From Rutidosis leptorrhynchoides (lineage: Eukaryota > Streptophyta > Magnoliopsida > Asterales > Asteraceae): DNA of 64,000 nucleotides. Both the position numbers and the translations under genes were made by a program. The stretch lies in the NCBI RefSeq assembly GCF_046630445.1, contig NC_092338.1, forward strand, positions 146,887,501 through 146,951,500, written 5' to 3'. Shown piece by piece: positions 1 to 13,275 of the stretch (position 1 is the first letter of the stretch; the number at the start of each line of letters is the position of its first letter). The notes beneath the pieces were generated by a model. That model did no database searches. It worked only from the letters and a program-made list of their open reading frames with translations, and had not been told where the DNA came from.

Positions 1-743
1 GATTTACAAAATAGGCACAAGTAATGAAACTACATTCTATGACGGAATTGTTATACCGGATATCCCTGTTTTTGCTTGGTAACCTAAGAATCAGTATACG
101 CTCTAATTGACGCGAATCCTAAAGATAGATCTATGGGAACTAACGACCCCCATCCCGAGAGTTTGGATGCTTTAGTACTTCGATTTTTGTATAGATGTGT
201 TAATCCTGTATGTTTGGCGATATTCTATATGCATTTTGTTAATGTCGGTTACCAGGCAACTCATCATATGAATGATTTTTATAAAGACGTGTTAATCCTG
301 TATGTTTATGAAAGAAATCTTGTGTCCTATTATTACGATTTATTATATAGGTTAAACCTATGACTCACAATATTTTTGTTGACGTTTTAAGCATGTTTTA
401 TTCTCAGGTGATTATTAAAAGCTTCCACTATTGCATGCTATTTAAAGACAAGATTTGGAGTCATCATGCTTGTATTATATTGTTTAAATTGCATTCGGAA
501 ACATCTTTTTGTAACATATTGTTAACCATCATGTAATGGTTGTGTGGAAAACTCTGTATTATTAGATTATCATTGATTGATAATCTATTTTATGTCAATT
601 AAACCTTTATAGATAAAATAAAGGTTATGGTTTGTTTTTAAAACGAATGCAGGCTTTGAAAAATGTCTCATATAAAGGTCAAAACCTCGCAATGAAACCA
701 ATTAATATGAAACGTTTATAATCGATATGAACGGGGCATTTCA
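1..743 (+). mobile_element. 3' part of a chromovirus LTR (truncated by window edge)
   Basis: This stretch aligns by eye with the last ~750 bases of the E3 LTRs (about 22290-23046 and 32350-33105). Shared landmarks are the ACAAGTAAT..AAA start, TTGCTTGGTAACCTAAGA, GACGCGAATCCTAAAGATAG, the GGTTACCAGG block, two hairpins and an end at GAACGGGGCATTTCA. It is clearly more diverged from the E3 LTRs than those are from each other. No primer-binding site follows the CA end, so it is either a 3' LTR of an element lying to the left or a solo LTR. Its 76-codon open frame at 133-363 is not a gene. Confidence 0.8.
563..626 (+). promoter_or_regulatory. paired hairpins with AATAAA near LTR end
   Basis: Two short inverted repeats lie in series. 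TAGATTAT / ATAATCTA spans 563-587 and AACCTTTAT / ATAAAGGTT spans 602-626. The second contains AAATAAA, a plausible polyadenylation signal held in a stem. The same pair occurs at the same place in both E3 LTRs, so it is a conserved LTR element. A poly(A) or R-region role is inferred. Confidence 0.5.
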
Positions 744-2380
<1,637 letters not shown>

Positions 2381-2475
2381 CATTATCACATTTCAGTAAT
2401 GTTTTTTAGTTTTGAAATCTTAGGATTAAAAATCCTATCATTTGTTTGGTTCATGGATTTGAAATCCCGAAATTT

Positions 2476-2865
2476 ATAAAACGTAAAATACAATAAGTAA
2501 ATGCAAACATACGTAAACATAAAACAGAAGAAGCAAAGCGTAAAAGGTAAACGTAACGCGTCAAAAATAAATTGGAAAGCGTATTACGTAAATGTAAATC
2601 GTAAAACATGTAAAATCTTAAACGTAAAAGTAAACATAAACCTAAAACGTAAATGTATAAACGTATAACGTAGAAGTAAAAAGTAAACGTAAAGCGTAAA
2701 GCTAAAACGTAAAACGTAAAATGTAAACGTAAACGTAAAACGTACCATAAATGTAAAACATAAACGTCAATCCTTAACTTCAACGTAAAATGCCAACCGT
2801 AACCGTAAAATGTCAACCGTAACCATAAACGTAAACGTAAAACTTAAACCGTAAAACATATACGA
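2476..2865. repeat. degenerate CGTAAA short-period array
   Basis: Variants of CGTAAA, CGTAAAA and AACGTAAA recur throughout this ~390-base stretch (for example ACGTAAACGTAAAACG near 2728), separated by decayed units. The minus-strand reading gives TTTACG/TTTTACG units. It is not the plant telomere repeat TTTAGGG. The 121-codon minus open frame here only reflects the repeat (many Tyr, Leu and Phe codons). Confidence 0.8.
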
Positions 2866-2929
2866 AAATCATATAATTAAAGTATGTGAAACAAGAGATT
2901 TCAAAATTATCCTACTACTAAATACAAGT

Positions 2930-3329
2930 GGGTTTGATACTTTTTGATTGGTCCACATGGCACCCTCCCTCTCACAAAGCCCTACTATTCACCATTCACC
3001 AGTTCTCAGATTATGGCATTCTTAAAAAAAGAAAAGAAAAAAAAGGTATTCCTGTCCACGTATTTTCCTCCCTCTCACAACCAATTGCTTCTATTTTTTA
3101 ATAACAAAGAGTACATCAGATGCGTGAAGAGAGGATTCAGCCCATACCCTCCGACACATCTGCTTACCTTCAACCATACCTTCATCTTCATTTACTCCAT
3201 CTCCACAATCATCCCATCCCATCCGCTTCCCTCTAGAACAATTTCGATTTACTGTGGTGATTGTGTATATTTTTTGGGGTTTCAAACAATTTCGATCTCC
3301 ACTACTATCAGGTGATTTTCGAAACTTGA
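2930..3329 (+). other. promoter/5'UTR-like non-TE sequence
   Basis: No retroelement match is visible. A pyrimidine-rich, low-purine stretch (about 3130-3300) looks like a plant 5' untranslated leader, and ATCAGGTGATTTT at 3307-3319 has the form of a splice donor (CAG/GTGA). E1 starts 20 bases later. One reading is that the whole retroelement nest sits in a first intron or just downstream of a host promoter. No TATA box or coding start could be fixed. Confidence 0.25.
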
Positions 3330-4134
3330 TGTAATAACCTGTCTTTTTCCGTTTACCTTCCGTTTATTTATTTTAACATCCGTTATTTAATTATAACATC
3401 TCTCGTTTACTCTAGCGTATTTAAGATAATTCGTATGGTTAATTCACGCACCCGCTTTTAAACTCGAGGGACTAATGTTGCCAATGGACCAAACTAGTGA
3501 CTAGGTCAACTAGTCAAACCCCACCTCCCACCACTCATTTCCACCTCCCACTTCTTCTTTCTTTCTTCTTACTTCCATTTTCTCCATTTTTCTCTACAAA
3601 CAAGATTCATCATCTAAATCATTTCAAGGAAGCTCACAACAAAACTAATTACATATTTGTGATCTACTACCCGAGACCTTTAATTTGGTACCAATCTTAT
3701 TACTTGGGGTAAGCTTTTTAAAAACTCTAGATTTCTTGTTCTTGGTGTTCTTGACTTATAAAAGTGTTAGTTAGTGTCTATGGCTCAAGTCTAACATGAA
3801 TATGTGATTTATTTGCTTGTTCTTGTCATTTTGGTGTAACTAGCATGAACTTGAAAAGTGACTAGTTTAATCTTGAGTTTTGGTTGATTAAATGTTGTTA
3901 TATGTTAAAGTTCATGTATTAAATGTGTTAGTAGCATCATTAGCTTCAATTTGGTATGTAGAATGACATAGAAAGACTTCACTAACATGATTATTGAAAT
4001 TATGATTTTTGGTTAGGGTTTGATAGAGTTTAAAATGAACTCTTGATGCATTAAATGCTTGTAATGGTGTTGATAAGTGTTTAGTTGTATTGTATGCGTA
4101 ATTACCTTCGAAACGGCGTATCATATGTGTGCAT
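3330..4134 (+). mobile_element. E1 5' LTR, piece 1
   Basis: This is U3 of the E1 LTR. It begins TGTAATAACC after CTTGA and contains a CT-rich tract (3530-3600). It stops at GTGTGCAT, where element 2a is inserted; the sequence resumes at 14503 after the duplicated TGCAT. No TATA box is convincing. Confidence 0.75.
4130..4134. repeat. target site duplication TGCAT (left) of element 2a
   Basis: TGCAT at 4130-4134 is repeated perfectly at 14503-14507, on either side of TGTAAAGACC...GTCGTCACA. Confidence 0.9.
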
Positions 4135-5491
4135 TGTAAAGACCCGTCCTAATCCATAAGGATAAATACAATAACATATGATTACATCGCGAGGTATTTG
4201 ACCTCTATATGATACATTTTACAAACATTGCATTCGTTTTTAAAAGACAAACTTTCTTCACATCGAAAATTGACAAGCATGCATACCATTTCATAATATC
4301 CACTATCCAACTATAATTGACTTAATAATAATCTTGATGAACTCAATGACTCGAATGCAACGTCTTTCGAAATATGCCATGAATGATTCCAAGTAATATC
4401 TTTAAAATGAGCAAATACACAGCGGAAGATTTCTTTAATACCTGAGAATAAACATGCTTTAAAGTGTCAACCAAAAGGTTTGTGAGTTCATTAGTTTATC
4501 ATAAACAATCATTTTCATTAATTTAACAGACCACAAGATTTTCATTTCATTTCTCATAAATATCATGCATCTGCATAAAAATCATTCATATGGATTGAAC
4601 ACCTGGTAACCGACATTAACAAAATGCATCTAGAATATCCCCATATATAAATATCGAAGTACTAAAGTAGTTCAAATTCTCTGACTGGGGCGTGTCAAAG
4701 CCCATAGATCTATCTTTAGGATTCGCGTCAATTGGTGGCAATTATAATAAACACCAATTCTTGGGCTACCAAGTTCAACAAGGGCGATATCCGGTATAAC
4801 AATCCAACCATAGAATGTAGTTTCAATTACTTGTGTCTATTTCGTAAAATATTTATAAAAGCAGCGCATGTATTCTCAGTCCCAAAAATATATATTGCAA
4901 AAGCATTTTAAAAAGGGAGCAAATGAAACTCACCATACTGTATTTTGTAGTAAAAATACATATAACTACATTGAACAACTGAATAATGCAGGGTTGGCCT
5001 CGGATTCACGAACCTATATCATTCATATATGTATTAAAACATATTCTTGGCTTTTCAAAAAAAAAAAAATTAAAACATATTCTTGTATTCGAATAAATCT
5101 ATATATTATCATTAGTGATGTAATTGTTATATTTATTAATTTATAAGTTTCATTATTTATTTATGTATTTTTATTTTGTACATAATAATATTAATATAGT
5201 TAGGTTGTGTATCTTAAGTATATCTTTAAATATAACCTGCAATTTTATACTTATAATTTTAACCATGTCTTATAATTATATTTACCAATTTACTAATATT
5301 TCATTAATCTATATTAAGCTATGTATTTATTTTATACTAAATTCTCATTTATAGTCATAATATATTTTGTACTTTAATATATGCATATTTTATATGTAAT
5401 TAATATTTATGCCTTAAAATTATAATAGTCGGTATATATTAAAAGTAGGTTCATAGTAATACTCATATTAAAGTTTAAACTTTTATGATTT

Positions 5492-5494
<3 letters not shown>

Positions 5495-5587
<93 letters not shown>
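5495..5587. repeat. (AT)n in element 2a 3' LTR
   Basis: Perfect AT dinucleotide run. The matching run in the other LTR (12174-12268) differs in having a (CT)n head. Confidence 0.95.
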
Positions 5588-5590
<3 letters not shown>

Positions 5591-7238
5591 ACATATTACT
5601 ATATATTTTTAATCCCCGCAAATCCTAATCTTCAAGCTAACTTATCATAACATTTCATATTATATTGTAAACTTTATACACTAATCATATTACTTATCAT
5701 ATGTACACATATATTTTCATGATCAATTCTACTTATCTTTTATTTACATTCATATTCATATTATAAATTCATTATATTACAAGTTAATATTACTTATCAT
5801 ACAAATCTCTTATTTATTTCTATTTCATAATATTATCATTAACATTTACAATAATAATAATAATAATAATATAACATTAATAATGATAATAATAACAATA
5901 ATAAATATAGAAGTAGTAAAAAAAATAATAAATAAAGTTTGCTACCTTTGGAGTAAGCCTTCTAAAAAAAATGTCATCGCCCAGGCTCGAACCCCCGACC
6001 TCTCGTTGACACACAAACATACAGAACCCTCCTTCCAATTTTGTTTTTCTGATTTAAACCCACTGGAATTAACTATAACCCAACTTACTGGTTCCCTTTC
6101 TTCTTCCTTACTAATTCGACCAGGAACTGAACCCAAATCATAACAACAATTAACGTGTTGTTTTAAAATACTAAACTGTCATGAATTTAGTTTCAAAGGT
6201 TTATGTTTATTGAAAAGAAGAAAGAAAAAAAAATAAAATAAAAAAAATTTAAAAGAAAAATACCTGCTGTTAAAACCCGTTATGAACTCAAAGATCAATC
6301 CAACAATTTTGAAAGTTTTAACTCACAATCACAACATGAAAAAGGTTTTAAATCTCCCTTATAAACTTTTTGTACTCTTAATTGAACGTAAAACATAACA
6401 ACAATTTTGAATTTTGGGTTGAACACATCAATTGACTTTTTAAACTTGAACTTTGACTCTCAAATTCATCTTTAATTCTTCAAATTAAGACTTGAAAAGT
6501 TACAGATAGGATCACGACTAGATTTAGAACTTTTCTGCAATTTTAGTTTTTAAATTTTTGACTCAAAATCGAGCTTTGAGTAAAATGGGTTCGAGAACAG
6601 GGCAGTTGACTGATTATTTGATTTTTTTCTGATTTCACTTCTCAAATTGTAAGTTGTAAAAGGTATATATAATTGATAATGGTGATAAGAAGTCAAATGG
6701 ATTCATTCAACAACTTGTACTGATCATATAATATAAAGAATTGGATCGACAAATTTTTCAAAGCAGAAAATAAAGAAAAGATATGGAAGGATAACGATTG
6801 TTAACAAAATTTGTTTGTTAATGTGACTTTGATTTCAATATGTACCTAGTTTAGAGACATAAATCAATTACCTAAATAGTTGATCGGGACCTAGAACAGA
6901 ATTGGATTTATATATGCTTTTTGTTTATATATAATTAATATTAATAATTATATAAATATATTAATAATAATAATATTGTTAATATTATTAGAAATTATAA
7001 AAATACTAATAATAATAGAAATGATAATCATAATATTACTAATCAAAATAATAATAATATGCATAATGATAAAAGTAATAAAATTAATGAAAGTAATAAT
7101 TTTAAATAAGAATGATAATTTTTTGTAATGATAGTAATAATAATCATAATAATAATTAAAATTAAAATCTTATTACTAATTATAATAATAATGATAATAA
7201 TAAAATTTAATAATAATGTATCCAATTAAATGTATTTA

Positions 7239-7243
<5 letters not shown>

Positions 7244-7332
<89 letters not shown>
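7244..7332. repeat. (AT)n in element 2a 3' LTR
   Basis: Dinucleotide run inside the segment absent from the right LTR. Confidence 0.95.
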
Positions 7333-7877
7333 GTATAATAATATTAATAATACCGATATTAACATTAATATTAATATCAATAATAATAATGAAAGTAATA
7401 ATATTAATATAACAACTATATCATAACTTGTAATTAAATTTAATATATCAATTTTATGTATTATGTAATATCTAATATATTATATAATAATTTATATTGA
7501 ATATTTAGTATTTACACTTTTTAATATATATATATATATATATCAATATACACATAATGATAATTACATACATAAATCATATATATATGTATTTATATAA
7601 TTTATTTTGATAACCACTTTATCATTTTGTATAATTATTTTACATTTTTAATTCAAATGATTAAATTATTTTAAAATAGTATATATATATATATATATAT
7701 ATGTACATATTTATTTACAAATAAATGTTCGTGAATCGTCGAGCACAGTCAAAGGGTAATTGATTATATAAAAGTAGTTCAAAAATTTTGAGATTCAACT
7801 TTACAGACTTTGCTTATCGTGTCGGAAACATATAAAGATTAAGTTTAAATTTGGTCGGAAATTTCCGGGTCGTTACA

Positions 7878-7890
7878 GTACCTACCCGTT
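7878..7890 (-). promoter_or_regulatory. polypurine tract of element 2a
   Basis: On the minus strand AACGGGTAGGTAC directly abuts the LTR, preceded by CGGGATGAAATTTC. E3 has the same arrangement at 29620-29654 (GGGACGAAATTT..AACGGGTAGGTAC). It should prime plus-strand DNA synthesis. Confidence 0.75.
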
Positions 7891-8238
7891 AAAGAAATTT
7901 CATCCCGAAATTTGATTGGGATCGTCATGGCTGACAATAAATATGTTTTCCTGACGAATATGAGCTGATAAATAGAGTTTTATTACGGTTGAGTAATATG
8001 GATAAGATAATTCGATTACTCGAAGAGTACGAGTGAAGCTATCACAAAAGATTGAAATGAGATAATAAAGATTTGTCTTAACCAGCTGACGTAGTCAAGG
8101 TTGATTTCCGGAATTCCAGGGATTTAAAGATAATCTTCGAAATCTATATAAGATTTTTATTCTTCAGAAATTCAGGAAATTAAGATCTCTCTAATTAAAT
8201 GCGGAAATCTGCCTTGATTTCTTTATCAGATATTTCAC
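7891..8238. other. element 2a interior next to PPT, no gene
   Basis: AT-rich sequence between the polypurine tract and the antisense promoter-like site. I see no pol remnant in either orientation. Confidence 0.5.
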
Positions 8239-8245
8239 TATAAAT
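8239..8245 (+). promoter_or_regulatory. TATA box for antisense small ORF
   Basis: TATAAAT in the context CACTATAAATTA, 74 bases before the ATG at 8313. A pyrimidine-rich leader (TTCCGTTCCATTACTTTT) lies between, as in many plant 5' leaders. Promoter activity is inferred. Confidence 0.4.
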
Positions 8246-8312
8246 TAACTTATTCCGTTCCATTACTTTTACCACTCCCATACTCAATTCCCAAATTCAA
8301 AAGATTGTGAAA

Positions 8313-8486
8313 ATGTTTAATCCAGTTCTGATCATTGTCCTTATCCTGACTATCGCAACAATCATTCTCCTATTCCAACTTCCACCAGAGGAATCTGTTT
8401 ATTTCTACTTCGCCCTTGGGATTATAGTATTTTTAATTCTCCCGTGTCTTTATGTTGCGATAAATATTGATATACATGGTTTGTAG
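8313..8486 (+). CDS. 57-aa two-helix membrane peptide, antisense to element 2a
   Basis: The open frame begins ATGTTTAATCCA (context GTGAAAATG) and ends TTGTAG. It encodes two strongly hydrophobic segments, about residues 3-22 (PVLIIVLILTIATIILLF) and 32-51 (FALGIIVFLILPCLYVAI), separated by a short PPEES turn. Codon content is much less AT-skewed than the flanks (many ATC, CTC, CTG and TTC). A TATA box and CT-rich leader precede it. It runs opposite to the element's own direction and lies about 435 bases from the 3' LTR. I do not recognise the product. It could be an element-encoded antisense gene, a captured host fragment or a chance frame. Confidence 0.4.
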   Translation: MFNPVLIIVLILTIATIILLFQLPPEESVYFYFALGIIVFLILPCLYVAINIDIHGL

Positions 8487-10148
8487 TTTTTGGGTTGTTG
8501 TTGGGTTTTATATCTTCCTTTATATTTCGGAATTTCATACTTTTGTTTTCTATTCCCGACTTTAAGTCAAGTGAATAATGGTCCAGAATTTGTAGATATG
8601 AAATTCGGAATGAACATAGTTAATGTTCTAAGAAGGAACTTGTAATGGCACGATCTTGATTTGTCAAATTACCAGAATATCCTGGAAAGATAGATTTATC
8701 AAGAAGATATGATCTTAATATGTTTGGAGATCAGGTATAATGGTAAGAGTCGTGTAAAATAGCACATGATGATGTTATGATTCTGTGAATCATCAGATTC
8801 CATTAGAAACTCAGCATGACTTACTGTAATATAATCTCGTTGATCAAGTGTCATTATATTATACTAATTCATGCATCAATTTCTTTACATTCCTCCAGAA
8901 TTCATTCATATATTTAAACTCGAATTTCAAAGAACTTTAGAAACTAAAATAGTTTCCTTTATGATGTAACATGGATAGCACGAAAAAATAAATAATTTCG
9001 GACAAGAATATTTATGAAAATATCCTCAGAAATATCAAAGATATTTATGATGATATTTTTAGAATTTCTAAGATCGAAGGTTGACGAAGAAAGATTTTTC
9101 CACAAGATTTAACATGAGTACGGGGCAAGATATTCTCTAAAGATTTCATTGTATAAAGAATTATTTGGATTCTTTGAATATAGGGTATGGTCCTTGTATT
9201 TGTCCTTGGTTTCCTTTGTGGTTAACTCAATCCGTTTTCCAGTTCCAACTTTTCTGAGCTTTTCCAACATACTATTCTTTATCATCAAACTTCCGACGAT
9301 TAAGGTCATTTACGGTTGTCTACAGTTTCTGCTGCTTCATTCAGCTTTTTCAAAGTTTAATGTGTTGATTTGCAGGCTGGGTGCTTTTCAAAATTTCAAA
9401 ATGAAAGATCAAAATTCTAAGAGATAAATGTTATATGTATACATATAACTGTTGATGTAGAAACGTTACGAGATTTGAAATACTGATTGCTGATTCTCGG
9501 TAATTGGTGTGGTAATTCTTATTATAATATGGAGATGAGTATACGATAGGGTTTTAATGAACAAATATAATGGTTTTTCAGAGACACTTAAGCTAATGAG
9601 TGATGAATTTACTGATAAGTTTACTGCTAATGTGGTAAGATATAAATGATTCCCTGATACCGATGATGAAAAGCAAACTTATATATCATGGTTATAATAA
9701 GGCTAATCTGACTGAAAAGTCGAAGTTGACTTGCTGGAGCTGTAACAAAATTGGCTACTTTAAAAGAGAATTGCAATGTTATTTTAAGTAATAGCAATGC
9801 CAAAGAAGCTAGCACAAATCCGTGTTAAACATTTTTTCTCGGGTTCCGAGTGTTTTCAGTGCATAACTATATGCATAAATTTTTCTTCCGTAGATGATGT
9901 GCGATTGGTTCATCCTCTCAATTGAGGTGTTTTTAAGGATCATGAAAAGTTTGAACGCATATTGTAATCGTTAAGATACAAATGAGGTTTAAGATGAAAT
10001 CAAGTGGCAAACTTGAAGAAATGTTTAGTTTCATATTTTATAATCAATATTTTAATTCATTTTAATTGTCCAATGTTGACAGTAAACAGTTAGCAGTCCA
10101 TAATTTGTAGTTCAACAATTCATATATAGTTTAATATATAATATTCGA
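8487..10148. other. element 2a interior, noncoding
   Basis: About 1.7 kb with no credible ORF. The 92-codon plus frame at 9149 and 62-66-codon minus frames have no recognisable motif. At 9732-9779 the plus strand reads CWSC..Y..C, faintly like a copia zinc knuckle (see rejected items). Confidence 0.5.
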
Positions 10149-10365
10149 ATTAATTAATACGTGTCGTGACCCGTTATATACATGTCTCAGACTCGATCAC
10201 AACTCAAAGTATATATATTATTATAGAATCAACCTCAACCATGTATAGCTAACTCGATCATTACCGCATATAGAGTGTCTATGGTTATTCCAAATAATAT
10301 ATATAGATGCGTCGATATGATATGTCAGACAAAGTTTACAGTAATAGATACGATAAGATATGATT
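10149..10365 (-). repeat. module shared with the E3 LTR
   Basis: On the minus strand this segment matches the E3 LTR segment at about 21790-21990 (and 31850-32050). Shared plus-strand strings include TCACAACTCAAAGTATATAT, AATCAACCTCAACC and CCAAATAATATATATA. In E3 it lies in the LTR; here it lies in the leader downstream of the PBS. Confidence 0.7.
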
Positions 10366-10608
10366 TAGCAGATACGCTAAGATATGAATTTTGTCTATAC
10401 ACTATTCATGCAATCAATGCAGCAAGACGTGTCTAGACTAAGAATGATAAGCAGGTAATTTCCTAAGGATGATAAGTAGAAAAATTTTGACACAAAATGA
10501 TAAGCAAAACTTTTTACATGCAGACACGGTCGAAGTCCAGACTCACTAATGCATCCTAACTACTATCAGTTAGACACACTAATGCAGACCTGGTTCGCTA
10601 AGACCACC

Positions 10609-10620
10609 GCTCTGATACTA
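10609..10620 (-). promoter_or_regulatory. second PBS-like site
   Basis: Minus strand TAGTATCAGAGC, 11 of 12 matching the iMet PBS. It is followed by GGTGGTCTTAGCGAACCAG, which corresponds to the sequence that follows the true PBS in E3 (23049 on). It looks like the original post-PBS leader displaced by an insert. Confidence 0.55.
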
Positions 10621-10839
10621 CATGTAATTACCGTGGGGACAACCACCATCCCACCCAGTACCTTCCCAGCTAACTGCCTGGTGACCACTGAGTGTACCTC
10701 AGATACTGATTTTAGGGCCGGCCCCTCGGCTACTGCCAACCCTCGTAAGGGATCATAAGGAGTAAAAGCCAATGCTTCGCCACAGGTCACACTTTGAGAA
10801 CCTCCTTTACGACTAACCCATACCAACTGCGTTAAACCA
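10621..10839. other. GC-rich insert between two PBS-like sites
   Basis: About 219 bases, markedly GC-richer than everything around it. It holds an 86-codon minus open frame (10566-10826) that lacks recognisable motifs. A nearby minus-strand CAGTTGGTATGGG repeats part of the PBS context. Origin unknown: captured host sequence or template-switch product. Confidence 0.5.
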
Positions 10840-10851
10840 GCTCTGATACCA
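10840..10851 (-). promoter_or_regulatory. primer binding site (iMet tRNA) of element 2a
   Basis: Minus strand TGGTATCAGAGC, the canonical plant initiator-Met PBS, starting two bases inside the right LTR. Confidence 0.9.
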
Positions 10852-12171
10852 ACTGTAAAGACCCGTCCTAATCCATAAGGACAAATACAATAACATATGA
10901 TTACATCGCGAGGTATTTGACCTCTATATGATACATTTTACAAACATTGCATTCGTTTTTAAAAGACAAACTTCTTTACATCGAAAATTGATAGGCATGC
11001 ATACCATTTCATAATATCCACTATCCAACTATAATTGACTTAATAATAATCTTGATGAACTCAATGACTCGAATGCAACGTCTTTCGAAATATGCCATGA
11101 ATGATTCCAAGTAATATCTTTAAAATAAGCAAATACACAGCGGAAGATTTCTTTAATACCTGAGAATAAACATGCTTTAAAGTGTCAACTAAAAGGTTGG
11201 TGAGTTCATTAGTTTATCATAAACAATCATTTCCATTAATTTAATAGACCACAAGATTTTCATTTCATTTCTCATAAATATCATGCATCTGCATAAAAAT
11301 CATTCATATGGATTGAACACCTGGTAATCGACATTAACAAAATGCATCTAGAATATCCCCATATATAAATATCGAAGTACTAAAGCAGTTCAAATTCTCT
11401 GACTGGGGCGTGTCAAAGCCCATAGATCTATCTTTAGGATTCGCATTAATTGGTGGCAATTATAATAAACACCAATTCTTAGGCTACCAAGTTCAATAAG
11501 GGCGATATCCAGTATAACAATCCAACCATAGAATGTAGTTTCGATTACTTGTGTCTATTGTGTAAAACATTTATAAAAGCAGCGCATGTATTCTCAGTCC
11601 CAAAAATATATATTGCAAAAGCATTTAAAAAGGGAGCAAATGAAACTCACCATACTGTATTTTGTAGTAAAAATACATATAACTACATTGAACAACTGAA
11701 TAATGCAGGGTTGGCCTCGGATTCACGAACCTATATCATTCGTATATGTATTAAAACATATTCTTGTATTCGAATAAATCTATATATTATCATTAGTGAT
11801 GTAATTGTTATATTTATTAATTTATAAGTTTCATTATTAATTTGTATATTTTGATTTTGTACATAATAATATTAATATAGTTAGGTTGTGTATCTTAAGT
11901 ATATCTTTAAATATAACCTGCAATTTTATACTTATAATTTTAACCATGTCTTATAATTATATTTACCAATTTAATAATGTTTCTTTAATCTATATTAAGC
12001 TATGTATTTATTTTATACTAAATTCTCATTTATAGTCGTAATATATTTTGTACTTTGATATATGCATACTTTATATGTAATTAATATTTACGCCTTAAAA
12101 TTATAATAGTCGGTATATATTAAAAGTAGGTTCATAGTAATACTCATATTAAAGTTTAAACTTTTATGATT

Positions 12172-12271
<100 letters not shown>

Positions 12272-13195
12272 ACATATTGCTATATATTTTTAATCCCCAC
12301 AAATCCTAATCTTCAAGCTAACTTATCATAACATTTCATATTATATTGTAAACTTTATACACTAATCATATTACTTATCATATGTACACATATATTTTCA
12401 TGATCAATTCTACTTATCTTTTATTTACATTCATATTCATATTATAAATTCATTATATTACAAGTTAATATTACTTATCATACAAATCTATTATTTATTT
12501 CTATTTCATAATATTATCATTAACATTTACAATAATAATAACAATATAACATTAATAATGATAATAATAATAATAATAAATATAGAAGTAGTAAAAAAAT
12601 ACTAATAAATAAAGTTTGCTACCTTTGGAGTAAGCTTTCTAAAAAAATGTCATCGCCCAGGCTCAAACACCCGACCTCTCGTTGACACACAAACATACAG
12701 AACCCTCCTTCCAATTTTGTTTTTATAATTTAAACCCACTGGAATTAATTATAACCCAACTTACTGGTTCCCTTTTCTTCTTCCTTACTAATTCGACCAG
12801 GAACTGAACCCAAATCATAACAACAATTAACGTGTTGTTTTAAAATACTAAACTGTCATGAATTTAGTTTCAAAGGTTTATGTTTATTGAAAAGAAGAAA
12901 GAAAAAAAATAAAAGAAAAAAAAATTAAAAGAAAAATGCCTGCTGTTAAAACCCGTTATGAACTCAAAGATCAATCCAACAATTTTGAAAGTTTTAACTC
13001 ACGATCACAACATGAAAAAGGTTTTAAATCTCCCTTATAAACTTTCTGTACTCTTAATTGAACGTAAAACATAACAACAATTTCGAATTTTGGGTTGAAC
13101 ACATCAATTGACTTTTTAAACTTGAACTTTGACTCTCAAATTCATCTTTAATTCTTCAAATTAAGACTTGAAAAGTTGCAGATAGGATCACGACT

Positions 13196-13275
13196 AGATT
13201 TAGAACTTTTCTGCATTTTTAGTTTTTAAATTTTTAGATTTAGAACTTTTCTGCATTTTTAGTTTTTAAATTTTT
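13196..13275. repeat. 40-bp tandem duplication, two units
   Basis: Unit starts AGATTTAGAACTTTTCTGCA and ends TTTTTAAATTTTT. Two identical copies lie head to tail; LTR 4135-7877 has one copy. Confidence 0.9.

Larger units (their letters stand above)
4135..7877 (-). repeat. Element 2a 3' LTR
   Basis: Plus-strand ends are TGTAAAGACC and GGGTCGTTACA. It holds (AT)n tracts near 5495-5587, 7244-7332, 7525-7542 and 7680-7702. Relative to the right LTR it has about 240 additional bases at roughly 7148-7389. Small open frames inside are low-complexity or shadows. Confidence 0.92.

Noticed and set aside
2476-2865. Interstitial telomere repeat
   Set aside because: Units are CGTAAA-like, not TTTAGGG or its known plant variants.
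9701-9790. CWSCNKIGYFKREL..C, a copia-like zinc knuckle on the plus strand inside element 2a
   Set aside because: His replaced by Tyr, spacing off, stops close by on both sides and no neighbouring gag motifs; at best a relic.
10566-10826. 86-codon minus frame in the GC-rich insert as a gene
   Set aside because: Open mainly because of its base composition; no motif and no support from other copies in the window. Kept only as an odd insert.
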